Origin: Plantago major
Taxonomy: Eukaryota > Streptophyta > Magnoliopsida > Lamiales > Plantaginaceae
NCBI GenBank assembly: GCA_026545765.1
Contig: CM048842.1
Location: forward strand, 25,458,667-25,522,666
Length of the DNA stretch: 64,000 nucleotides
Direction: 5' to 3'
A model generated the notes under the pieces. The model was not told the DNA's origin, made no database searches, and was given only the letters and a program-made list of their open reading frames with translations. Positions 1 to 10,607 of the stretch are shown here, one piece after another. The stretch's first letter is position 1. Each line of letters begins with the position of its first letter. The translations under genes and the position numbers were made by a program.

Positions 1-3000
1 GCAAAAGAGCAGGTTCCCCAACTCAATAAGAGGGATCAAACTGAGACATCTACTCAGAATGATCAACCAGGGGAGTCAACTGAGTTGCATACTCAGGAAA
101 GGTGTGAAGTACCTGAAACTTCAAACAAAGAAAAAATACTGGAACAAGAAGACCAATGTATAGAAAGGTCACAAGTTTCAGAAACCAATCAGCCTGACAC
201 GGATCAGGTAGTTGAATGGTTTAACTCTTATCTTGTGCAAATTTTATGCTTGAACATCTTGTTATTTATAGAAATTCTTTGTTACAGGCTGAGTTAGAAA
301 CACAAGGACAAGAGGAAGCTGGAAAGCTTGCCTCAGAAACTGAGAAAGAGGACTCATCAACCTCACCTCTTAAGAAATCTGAGCCTGTCCTACAGGTGAT
401 AAAATGTTTCTTGAGTTGTCATTTTTCAGTTATACGATAATTTACTTAACCAATTAAGTGAATGTTTCTAACAGGCTCCAACTGAGAAAGAGGAAGATAA
501 GGCAGAAATGCCAGAAGAAAATCCAGAAACCGACAAGGGGACAGAGTTGCGACATCCCCTGCACCTATGGAAATTGATGAGGCATCAAGGCCTTCATCAC
601 AAGAAAAGATTCCAGAGACTGCACAAGTCTCTGAGAGATAAATATCTGAGCCTCCCATGGAGGTAATTGACCTCTCAGATATCTGATTTGTCATCTAAAG
701 TTTTCTTGATAAAATTTCCTAAGTATTGTGATAACTTTAATTCTCAGGTTAAAGAAAGAAAAGTTGATGAGAACCAGACTTCCAAGTCTCCACCTCACAA
801 CAAGATATCTGAGACACCAATTGTCTCAGTAGCACAAGTCTCTGAGCCTGAAGTACTTACTCAGGTAACTCAGAAACTAAACTACACTTCTACTCAGATA
901 TCTACAAAAGTTTTGAAGCTCACTCAAAACTCTTTCTTTCAGGCTCAAACGAGTGCCAAGCAGGCTCCCAATGATGAGACAAGGGACCTACTTCCCTTCT
1001 TCAAAGCTCACACCCTGCAAAAGCATATTCAATGCTTCAAGAAATGGCAAAGGTTAAGGTGCTCTGATCTCTCTGAAATATTGAGAATCATAGATCAACC
1101 AAACAGACGAGCACGAGCTCTTGACTTGGAGACATATATCCATGCAATGTTCCCTACCGAATAAAGACACAGCTATACTCTATTGCATAAGGATTTCTCC
1201 AGAGAAGTGGCACACAATTTGATACAAGCCTTTGAACAGGAAGATGGTTAGACAAGATTACAAATGGCATTCAAGCTAGTTCTGCCCCAAACTCTGCAAT
1301 TTATACCTTCTGAACAAGAAGAGGTTAATGGGCAGAAGATCACTATTCCTGAAGTGATCAATCTTGTATCTGAAGATGATGAGGAGGAAGAGATAAACGA
1401 AAATGACTTCGATGAACTTCCCACTGACCATCACCAAAAGGATGACATGCATAAAAGGATGATGATGATGCCCCGCACTGTGGACCGGAGGAATTTCACA
1501 AAGAAATCATGCCTCAACTGCTGAAAAGCAAACTGAGAGGAAAGCACATAAATCTCCGTCTCCATCTCCTCAAAAGTCAACTCATCCATCTTCCCAACAA
1601 AAGGCTAATACTGAACAAGTAGTTGAGGATTCTGAGGAAATCACTCAGAAATTGTTGAATACTCAATCCAGAACTACTCAACTCAGACAATTGTTGGAAG
1701 AAGAACAACAGCTCCATCTTCAACTGGAAGACCAAATAGCTAAATCCAGAGATAAGCTTGACCAACTACAAGATCAATATCTGCAAGAGATGATTGCTTA
1801 CTCTGAGGTTAAAGAGCTACAGGATGCTGTAAATGCCATAACCAAAGAACTCGATACTGAAGAAGTATCTGAAATTAAGCATGATGCTAAGGCTGCATCA
1901 TCTTCAAAAGAAGTACCATCCTCCTCCCAAAAAGGGAAGAAACCAATCTCTAAGATGGTTGCTGGACTCGACACAATCAATGAGAATGTCCAAGAGGATG
2001 AAGATCACTGGGCTGATTACTCAGATGATGAAGAAGACAAGACTTTGGCAGAGCACCGCAATGAACATTTAGCGGTTTCTCACTTGAAAAGGAAGCTGAT
2101 TGCTCCTGCAATATTCAAGAACTGCCAAATGTCCACTCCCATGAATACATGAACAGATACCAAGTACTGGCTCATCTGAACAAGGAGTTGTCTTCACAGA
2201 ACAAGGAAGTAATTGCCTCCGTCCCCTCTGAAATGAAAAAGTTCACTGAGCTCATCACTCAGAGAACAACTAGCATAGTCATTGCTCGCGTAAAGATCTG
2301 GAATGATAAGGGACGATGATGCGTCTTTAAGTGAAAAAGCTTTCCAAGAGGCAAGTTACACCATGAAAAGCAGATGCCATCCTAGGCCCATCAAGCGAGC
2401 TCACTGATAAGGACAATGGACTTATCAAGCAAAATCAGGAGCTCAAAGCCGAACTTCAGAAGTTGGTCACTGCCTACAATTATTTACAAGGGCATTTTGA
2501 CTCTCTCTCAGATTCTTTTATGAGACTGAGTCAGCCAACAATGACTAAGGGGGAAAGAGTGTACAAATCTGGACCTCAAAGTCAGGGGGAATGGGAAGAA
2601 GGAGAAGAAAACAAGAAGAAATCTGGAGCTGGTGTGGCTCAGAGAGAAAGAAGAAACATGAAAACTTCCCAGCCACCACTCAGAATAAATGAAGCCTCCT
2701 CTAGCCAAGCTGCTTTGCAAATAGTAGCTGCTTGCCAGAAACCTACTGAAGGAACTACAATGATAACAAGGGCCATGGCACAGAAACCTCCAAGGAGTAC
2801 CAAGGCTCCAAGGAGAAGACAAGTTAAAGGGATTGATGAATCTTCTGAAGAAGAAGAATGTCAAATCAAGCCCTTGGGCAATGAAGAAGGCTGTAAAACT
2901 CTCACAAGATTTAATCTTGATGATGATGAGGAAACTGATGAAGATGAAGCTCCTCTTCACAAGAAAAGGAAAATTGAAAGCCTAACTGAGCCCATAGCTG

Positions 3001-3803
3001 CAAAGCCCCTAGCAGCTAAAACACCCTCTGGAAATACCAAGTCTATCCAGGGTGGTTCTTCAAGCAACAACCCCAAAGAGAATTCAAGACAGAGAAGGAA
3101 CAGACTGAGAGCTAAGCAAAGACAAAGTCAACTTCCACTCAGGCCAGAAGAAGCCAAAATAGAGTATGTGAAGAATGACAATGATTCCTCTGTCTACAGG
3201 TGCATCAATCAGAAAAATGGCTATTGGATTCTGGAACTTAAGCATCTACTGGTAAATTCAAGATTTTCAGAACCAATCCACAAACAACTTATGGCATGGA
3301 GAAAAGATAAGCCAACCTTGATCAACACCAATCACATTAAAGCCTGGTTGGATTTTGAAGTTGTCAAGAGAACTGAAGCCATGAGAAAGGACCTCTCTGA
3401 TGAATGTCCATATGGAAAGCCAGATGATGTGCACAGAATTCTGAATATCACAGGAACAGGCACAAGAGCAAGACACGCTGTCGAACCCTATGAGTCGTTC
3501 TATCTAACTGAAGATCAATACAAGGGTGACATCAGATATTTGAGGATTATCTACGAATACTTCAAGCTGTCAGATATCAGAATAGAGCATGCCTGGAAGT
3601 GGGGAAAGTATCTGTGGGTCAAACATTTTGTCAAAAAAAATCCTACCAAAACCTACAAAGAAGTCTGTGGATTTGCCAGAGACACTGAGATGCTCGTCAG
3701 AACACTTCTCTATGATTATTCTGATGACATCAAAAGGTTTGGAGATAGGAAGGAAATTTGCAGACTGATCCATAGAACTACTGTTGAAGACTTGAAGAGT
3801 TGA
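1..3803 (+). pseudogene. Downstream extra gene (aORF), 3' part, element 0
   Basis: Partial copy of the gene that follows pol in this family. The order is: Glu/Gln/Thr-rich mini-exons (1-942), a longer exon with a short helical segment (residues HTLQKHIQCFKKWQRLR near 1005-1060), an acidic run near 1370-1420, a coiled-coil-like Gln/Glu stretch (1650-1850), a basic stretch, an Arg-rich patch (SRQRRNRLRAKQRQSQ near 3090-3135), and a conserved C-terminal domain (about 3165-3780). The last 446 codons (2463-3803) are open, the best C-terminus in the window. Upstream, a stop follows FPTE near 1162 and several frameshifts break the frame. No signal peptide or membrane span is visible. The function is unknown. 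The position matches the env-like ORF of SIRE elements, but the composition suggests a nuclear or nucleic-acid-binding protein (inference). Confidence 0.75.
208..942 (+). other. Intron cluster in the aORF of element 0
   Basis: Four candidate spliceosomal introns: 208-287, 396-474, 663-747 and 865-942. Each starts with GT after CAG or GAG and ends in a T-rich tract plus CAG/ACAG. They interrupt the codon series in phase 0. Exons 288-395 (108 bp) and 748-864 (117 bp) are multiples of three. Exon 475-662 is a fusion of two ancestral exons: compared with elements A and B, a deletion at a CAAGG microhomology (near 531) has removed the third intron and its flanks. Splicing is inferred from the sequence only. 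Confidence 0.75.
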
Positions 3804-4141
3804 AGACTTGAAGACTAGTCTATTAGGATGTTTAGTTGGAGCTTGGTTACTCCTGTTGTCCTAATTTACTATGTAGTTTTTGCTGTATTTTTGCTGACTG
3901 AGCTAAACTTGCTTTATGTATTGAAGTTATCTGTAATCTCTCTTTGTAACTTATCTGAAGAACCTACTCTCAGATAGTATTCTATAAAAGATAACTTGTC
4001 AGCAAAGATCACACCTTGTGATTTGGTTGATGTCTACTTTCTGCACTTAATTGAATGATTTGAAAAATCTTAAGAAATGATTAAGTGTTGAATTGTTCAC
4101 TCATCCAGATTTGTAATAGGTCAGATAGTCATCGATTGATC
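3804..4141 (+). other. 3' untranslated-like stretch after the aORF, element 0
   Basis: AT-rich non-coding stretch between the aORF stop and the polypurine tract. The same block follows the aORF in the three other copies, with recognisable shared text such as the GATCACACCTTGTGATTTG motif near 4006-4024. It may hold the polyadenylation region of an aORF transcript, although read-through into the LTR is equally possible. Confidence 0.5.
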
Positions 4142-4156
4142 AAAAAGGGGGAAATT
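4142..4156 (+). promoter_or_regulatory. Polypurine tract, element 0
   Basis: The run AAAAAGGGGGAAATT lies immediately before the LTR start. This is the expected plus-strand primer of reverse transcription, and it is conserved at the same spot in elements A, B and C. Confidence 0.85.
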
Positions 4157-4900
4157 TGTTAGGAAATTTGTTAGATATTTTGTTAGAAATATCTGTTTAG
4201 ATTTTGATCAGCAACATGATGACTTATCTTAGTCTCAGAAAGGTGATTAGTACTCTTGCTTCACTTGAACATTGTAAAAGAGGAAACCCACTGAGTATGA
4301 TAGTCTAGCTAATCTTGTATAGGATGTTAGGTCTCAAAATGTAAATTTTATTTTATGAAGAGAAGACCAAGAAGAAGACATCCAAGCAGAACAAGTTCAA
4401 CGACATTGAAGACTTGAAGAAACTACACAAGGTTATCAAATATTTTCAGATACCTTGGCGGATATCTTGAAGACACGAATAGTTTTAAACAAATCCGTGT
4501 CACAAGAGATATCTGAGAAATAAAAGGTCTATCTGAAAAACAAGGAAAGTGTCCACAGATATCTATTCTCAGATACCTTGAGCTTTAACCACATTTCTGA
4601 AAAAGAAATATATATATTGCAAACAAAATTGTTTCAATAAAAGTGGTATCTGAAGATAAAGATAAGAACGTGCAAAGATTCAGAGAAATCTGATCAAGGT
4701 TGTCTCTGATACAAAGCATAGTTCCGTTGGCACTACAGGACAAAAGTATAGTACATTGCATTAAATGCACGGACAGAGATGTCTGAACAAAAGCAAAGGT
4801 AGCTTCTGAAGAAGAAGACTCACAAGATTATACACAGATATCAATAGTTTGAATTTGATTTAAGCCTAACGGATGCTATTCAAACGGCACTCAAATTCAT

Positions 4901-4910
4901 CTATAAATAT
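4901..4910 (+). promoter_or_regulatory. LTR TATA box, element 0
   Basis: CTATAAATAT, conserved at the equivalent place in every LTR of the family (7142-7151 and 21055-21064 on minus, 22984-22994, 33691-33700, 40453-40463 on minus). Transcription of genomic RNA would start about 30 bp downstream, which sets the U3/R border near 4935. Confidence 0.7.
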
Positions 4911-5290
4911 CAACACTTAGACTGCTTGAAAAGAAACGCTGAACTGAACACATATCTTAATCTCTCAAGCAAACTACTTACTCTCAAAGCTTTCTGTTGC
5001 GACCAAAGCTCTTGATCTTGAGTAACACTAAAGTTCTAAGTGTCCTGATCCTAAACAAGCACAGCTATCTGTGAAAGTGTTGAATCAAAAGACCAAGTAT
5101 CTGAGATTCATTCTCTTGAACACTTATCTAAGACTTGGGTCAGTAAAAAGAACAAGATACCATACATTGCAAAGTGTATTAAGTATACTTGATTCACAGA
5201 GCTATCTGATTAACTAAAAAGTTATTAAGAAGCTCATCTGACAACTCAAACCAAAACCAACACCATCATCAAGCGTGAGTATGTGAAGTA

Positions 5291-5450
5291 CTTAGTTTGA
5301 GAAACTAAGGAATAACTCCAAGGTTATTGAGTACAAGAAGTACTTAGCTTGAGAAGCTAGGGAATAACTCAAAAAGGTTTCTGTGTACAGGAAGTACTTG
5401 GCTGTGAAAGCCGGGGAACAACTCAGGGGGAACATTTGGTTGGGAACCAT
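5291..5450 (+). other. Array of tandem hairpins in the LTR leader
   Basis: Four short stem-loops follow each other within repeats of roughly 50 bp. 5291-5309 has CTTAGTTT pairing with AAACTAAG around a GAG loop. 5343-5361 has CTTAGCTT pairing with AAGCTAGG around GAG. 5397-5415 has CTTGGCT pairing with AGCCGGG. A weaker one sits near 5433-5450. Stem positions change together (T-A to C-G, A-T to G-C), so pairing is kept. The array lies in R/U5, so it would be in the 5' leader of the RNA. Confidence 0.6.
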
Positions 5451-5796
5451 CTGTTTAAGGAATCTTAGAATAGGATTTTTGTAAGGTGACCTCAATTATC
5501 TATTCTAGTGAATTCTAGGTCTTTGGAAGACCGAAGTGGATTAGTTGGAGGATTACGCCACCTCCAGATACCACTATACTTTCTGTGTTATTTACTTTTC
5601 TGTACTTAGTTGTCAGCAACACACACACACACTTTAACTGTTTCTGCACTTATCTATCTTAAGTCTTCTGCGCTCTGAATCTAAGTATCAGATATCTACT
5701 CAGATATCTGAGAAATAGTGTTTATCGACAAAAGTTTCAAAAGACTATTCACCCCCCCCCCTCTAGTCTTTTAATTTGCCGTTATCTGGACCAAGA

Positions 5797-6208
5797 CAAT
5801 ATAAATCGGGTTCAATTCCTCAAAGATGGTGAAGGAATTTGATGGGTCAAATCAAGTCCTTAATTTGTTTAGCCAAGAGCAATATCAAGGATCACTAGAA
5901 AACACGTAGTGAGTTGATAAGTTGCCCCGACTGTCATTCTCGAACGACTTAACTAGGCTTGTCGATGTTTTAAAGAAGTAGTTTGTCTAGAATTGCGTCT
6001 TACGACTTCCAATTCTTTTCTTTCGCAAATCACAAAGTTTGGTAAACAACAAACACAAGTTTGTTATCAATTAAAGGAGACATGGGATGGTGGTTTCATC
6101 AAGAGCTAGCTAGTGAAAGGATGCAAATGGATTACTCGACGTTTTGAAAGTGAAAACGTTTAATCAACGTATTAGAGTCGTAAATTCTACTAGTCGACGT
6201 TTTTAGTC
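5797..6208. mobile_element. Gypsy-like element D1, left fragment
   Basis: AT-rich non-coding stretch between element 0 and element A. It is read as part of the host repeat into which A inserted, because the opposite side of A (from 21740) has LTR-like sequence of the gypsy D family and both sides share the GAAAG duplication. No ORF is supported. Assignment to D1 is by context only. Confidence 0.4.
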
Positions 6209-6213
6209 GAAAG
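6209..6213. repeat. Target site duplication of element A (left)
   Basis: GAAAG directly abuts the LTR terminus TGTTGG and is repeated exactly at 21735-21739, directly after the other LTR terminus. A 5-bp duplication is standard for copia integrase. Confidence 0.9.
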
Positions 6214-7838
6214 TGTTGGTCTAGATAACGGCAAAGTAAAAGACTATGGGGGGGGGGGGGTGAATAGTCTTTTAAAACTTTTGTCGATAACCACAGTTTC
6301 TCAGATATCTGTGAAGATATCTGATACTTAATTTCAGAGAGCGGAAGACTTTTCTGTGATAAGTGCACGTGCTCAGCAAGATAAGAGTAAATACTTTGCA
6401 AGATAAATAAAGCACGTAATAAACTGCAGAAAGTAAATAACACAAGTCTTTTTATAGTGGTATCTGAAGGTGGCGTAATCCTTCAACTAATCCACTTCGA
6501 CCTTTCTCAGACCTAGAATCCACTAAGACAGATAATTGACGTAACCTTACAAGTATCTTCTCTAGATTCCTAAATACACTAGGTTCCCAACCAAGTGTTC
6601 CCCCTGAGTTATTCCCCGGCTTTCACAGCCAAGTACTTACTGTACTCAGAAACCTTTTGAGCTATTCCTTAGTTTCCCAAACTAAGTACTTCCTATGCTC
6701 AGTAACCTTGGAATTATTCTTTAGTTTCCCAAACTAAGTACTTCCTGTACTCCACGCCGATTAAGGTGTTGGTTAAGGTAGTTTATCAGGTGAGCTTCTT
6801 TAATAACTTGTTCAGTTATTCAGATAGCTCTATGAATCAAGTATACTTAATACACTTTGCAATGTATGGTATCTTGTTCTTTACTGACCCAAGTCTATGA
6901 TAAGTGTTCAAGAGAATGAATCTCAGATATGAAATCTTAGTTCAACTCTTTCACAAATAACAATGCTTGTTAAGGATCAGGACACTTAGAACTTTTTTGC
7001 TACTTAGAATCAACAACTTTAGTTGCAACAGAAAGCTTGAAGGTAAGTATTGTGCTTGAGAGAGCTTGTGAGAGTATTCAATATAAGTTCAGTGATCTAA
7101 GGTGTAAGTTATGTGTGTGTTCTCAAGCAATCTAAGTGTTGATATTTATAGATGAATTTGAGTGTCGTTTGAATATTAACCGTTAGGCTTAACTAAATTT
7201 CAAACTATTGATATCTGAGTATAGTACTGTAGTAGGTTTGTCTTCTTCTTCAGAAGCTACCGTTTTTGTTCAGACATTTCTGTCCGCGCATTTAATGCAC
7301 TGTACTATACTTTGTCCTGTAGTGCCAACGGAACTATGCATGCTTTCTGAAGCCTTGCACGTCCTTTTCCAGAGACTATCACAACTCCAGATACCACTTG
7401 TTAAAAATATATTGTTTCCCGGAAACATAATCTTTATCCAAGGTATCTGAGTGTAGATATCTGTGGGCACTTTTCCTCGTTTCAGAAACCTTTTATTTCT
7501 CAGATATCTTTTGCAACACCGTTTATTTAAAAATGCTTGTGTCTTCAAGATATCTGGTCATAGGTATCTGAAAAACCTTTGTCTTCAGCAATCTTGTGCA
7601 GTCTTCAGATCTTCAAAATTTGTTGAACTTTTCCTGCTGGATGCCTTCTTCTTGGTCTTCTTCAGAGAATAAAAATTACATTCAGAGACCTAACATCCTA
7701 TACAAGATTTGCTAGACTATCATACTTAGTGAGTTTCCTCTTTTACAGTGTTCAAGTGAACCAAGAGTACTAACCACCTTTCTGAGCTAAGATAAGTCAT
7801 TAGGTTGCTGATCAAAATCTAAACAGATATTCCTAACA
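6214..7838 (-). repeat. 3' LTR of element A
   Basis: 1625 bp. On the minus strand it starts TGTTAGGAATATC and ends CCAACA. It contains the TATA box at 7142-7151, the hairpin repeats (6615-6633, 6668-6686 and one more near 6720-6738) and a 13-base poly-G (plus strand) at about 6248-6260. It matches the 5' LTR at 20119-21734 with small indels. Confidence 0.93.
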
Positions 7839-7855
7839 AATTTCCCCCATTTTGA
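7839..7855 (-). promoter_or_regulatory. Polypurine tract, element A
   Basis: Read on the minus strand as TCAAAATGGGGGAAATT, directly before the 3' LTR. Confidence 0.88.
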
Positions 7856-8232
7856 TCAGTCAACGATGACTATCTGACCTATTACAAATCTGGATGAGGA
7901 AACAATCCATCACTTAATCATTTCTTATGATTTTTCAATTCGTATAATTAAGTGCAGAAAGTAAACATCAACCAAATCACAAGGTGTGATCTTTGCTGAC
8001 AAGTTATCTTTTATAGAAATTGATATCTGAGAGTAGGTTCATCAGATAAGTTACAAAGAAAGTTCAGAGATAACTTTAATACAAGATAAAACAACATTTT
8101 TGCTCAGTCAGCAAGATACATAATACATAGTTTAAATTAGGACAATAGGAGTAACCGAGCTCCAAGTAGACATCCTAATAAACTAGTCTTCAAGTCTTCA
8201 ACACTTCAAGTCTTCAAAAGCAGTTCCATGGA
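7856..8232 (-). other. Non-coding stretch between aORF and PPT, element A
   Basis: Counterpart of 3804-4141 in element 0, similar throughout. No ORF. It is the likely 3' untranslated sequence of the aORF transcript. Confidence 0.5.
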
Positions 8233-9141
8233 TCAATCTGCAAATTTCCTATCACCAAACCTTTTGATATCATCAGAATAGTCATAGAGAAGTGTTCTGA
8301 CAATCATCTCTGTGTCTCTGGAAAATCCAAAGACTTCCTTGTAGGTTTTGGTAGGATTCTTCTTGGCAAAGTGCTTGACCCACATATACTTTCCCCACTT
8401 CCAGGCATGATCGATTCTGATATCTACTAGCTTGAAGTATTCATATATGATCTTCAGATATCTGATGTCACCCTTGTATTGATCTTCAGTCAAGTAGAAT
8501 GACTCATAGGGTTCCACAACAAGTCTTGCTCTTGTGCCTGTTCCAGTGATGTTGGGAATTCTGTGCACATCATCTGGCTTTCCATAAGGACATTCATGAG
8601 AGAGGTCCTTTTCAATAGCTTCTATTCTCTTGATTACTTCAAAATCCAACCAGGATTTGATGTGGTTGGTGTTAATCAAGATTGGCTTGTCTTTTCTCCA
8701 TGCCATGAGTTGTTTATGGATTGGTTCTGGAAATTTTTCATTTACCAATAAGTGCTTGAGTTCCAGAATCCAATAGCCATTCTTCTGATTAATGCACCTT
8801 TAGACAGAGGAGTCATTGTTGGTCTTCACATACTCAATCTTGGCTTCTTCAGGCCTGAGTGGTAGTTGAAGTTTTCTTTGTTCAGGTCTTAGCCTGTTCC
8901 TCCTTTGTCTTGAATTTTCCCTTGGGGTATTGCTTGAAGAACCACCCTAGATAGACTTGGTATTTCCAAAGGGTGTTTTAGCTGCCAAAGGCTTTGCAGC
9001 TATGGGCTCAGTTAGGCTATCAATTTTTCTTTTTCTGTGAAGAGGAGCTTCATCTTCATCAATCTCTTCATCATCATCAATATCAATTATTGTGAGACTT
9101 TTGCAGCCTTCTTCATTGCCTAGGGATTTGATTTGGCCTCC

Positions 9142-9211
9142 TTCTTCTTCTTCTTCTTCTTCTTCTTCTTCTTCTTCTTCTTCTTCTTCTTCTTCTTCTT
9201 CTTCTTCTTCT
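9142..9211 (-). repeat. GAA triplet repeat in the aORF, element A
   Basis: A (TTC)n run on the plus strand, GAA on the coding strand, giving about 24 consecutive Glu residues. Element 0 has only a few Glu codons here, so this is a recent slippage expansion. Confidence 0.9.
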
Positions 9212-10607
9212 TCAGAAGACTCATCAATCCCTCTTACTTGTCTTCTCCTTGGAGCCTTGGTACTCCTTGGAGGTTTCTGTGCTCTGGCCCTTTTTGTCAT
9301 TCCTTTTTCAGGAAGTTCCTCAGTGGTGGCCACTATCTGTAGAGCAGTCTGACTGGAGGAGGGCTCATTAATTCTGAGAGGTGGTTGTTCAGATTTTCTT
9401 TTGTTTCCTCTTCCTCTTCCACTTCCTCTCTGAGCATCTTGAAATCCTTCCCCTTTAGTCATTGTTGACTGACTAAGAATCACAAAGGATTCTGAAAGGG
9501 AGTTAAAGTTGCCTTGAAGATAGTTGTAAGTAGCAACCAACTGTTCCAGAGTGGCCTTGAGCTCCTGATTTTGTTTGATAAGACCAGTATTCTTATCAGT
9601 GAGCTCTGCCAGTGGGCCTTGAGTAGCATATGCTTTTCCAGCAGCATAGCTAGCCTCGTTGAGGGCTTTTTCAGCAAGATTATTGTCATCATCCCTTACC
9701 CTGCCTAGGTCTCTCTGAGCAATGACCAAGCTTATTGTTCTTTGAGTGATTAGCTCAGTGAACTGTTTCATTTCAACAGGGACTGATGCAATTACTTCTT
9801 CATTTGAGTGATTAGCTATCTTTTCTTCCAGTTGAAGATGTAGCTGTTGTTCTTCCTCCAACAGTTGTTTGAGTTGAGCAACTCTGGCTTGTGCACCTGA
9901 TATTTTCTGAGTTGTTTCCTCAGAGTGATCAACTACTTGTTTAGTAGTATCTTTGTGTTGGGGAGTTGGATGAGTAGATTTCTGAGGAGATGGAGGAGGG
10001 GATTGCTGTGATGTCCTCTCAGTGTGCTTTTCAGCAGCTTAGGCATTGTTTCCTTGTGGAATTCTTCCTGTTCCTGGTGCAGGGGCATCATCATCATCCT
10101 TCTTATCCTCATCCTTGTGGTGGTCAGAAGGAGGATCTTTATAATTGTTCTCATCATTTTCCTTCTCTTCTTCATCTTCAGAGACCAGGTTGATCACTTC
10201 TAGAATAGTGACCGTTTCCCCATTAACTTCCTCTTGTTCAGAGGGTATGTATTGTAGAGTCTGGGGCAAAGTAGGCTTGAATGCCATCTGTAGTCTGGTC
10301 TGACCATCCGCTTATTTGAAAGCTTGGATCAGTTTTCTGGCCACTTCCTTGACAAAATCCTTATCCATATATGTTCCGAAAGAATATTTTTCAGTGGGGA
10401 ACATTGCATGGACGTAGTTTTCCAAGTCAAGGGCTCGTGCTCTCCTTGTGTGGTGATCAGTCACCTTTAAGATTTCAGATAGATCGGAGCATCGGAGCTT
10501 TTGCCATTTCTTGAAGCATTTCAGATGCTTTGCAAAGTGTGTTCCTTGAAGAAAGGAAGCAGGTCCTCTTTCTCATCAACAGGGACCTTAGTGGCACTTG
10601 TTTGAGC

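Larger units (their letters stand above)
1..5796 (+). mobile_element. Element 0: 3' half of a SIRE-like Ty1/copia retrotransposon
   Basis: The segment holds the end of the downstream extra gene (to 3803), a short 3' untranslated-like stretch, a polypurine tract and one complete LTR (4157-5796). Gag and pol would lie left of the window. It belongs to the same family as elements A and B because the coding sequence, intron positions and LTR are collinear and highly similar. The element continues past the left edge, so its length, 5' LTR and target duplication cannot be judged. The LTR end is degenerate: CCAAGA stands where intact copies have CCAACA. Confidence 0.85.
4157..5796 (+). repeat. 3' LTR of element 0
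   Basis: About 1.64 kb LTR starting TGTTAGG after the polypurine tract and ending near GGACCAAGA. The first 40 bp contain three successive TGTTAG units, a local duplication absent from the other copies. U3 is rich in GATATCTGA-type palindromes. A TATA box lies at 4901-4910, followed by R/U5 with a hairpin array (5291-5450), a poly-C run (10 C) near 5752-5761 and the conserved end. LTR identity rests on similarity to the paired LTRs of element A. Confidence 0.9.

Noticed and set aside
1..942. aORF as a retroviral-type envelope gene
   Set aside because: No signal peptide, hydrophobic span or cysteine pattern was seen in any copy. The position alone is weak evidence.
5291..5450. Hairpin repeats as a CRISPR-like array
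   Set aside because: The repeats are imperfect with similar, not unique, spacers and lie inside a plant LTR.
9092..9352. Plus-strand ORF with a long serine run
   Set aside because: It is the complement of the GAA repeat in the minus-strand aORF, and the surrounding coding signal is on the minus strand.
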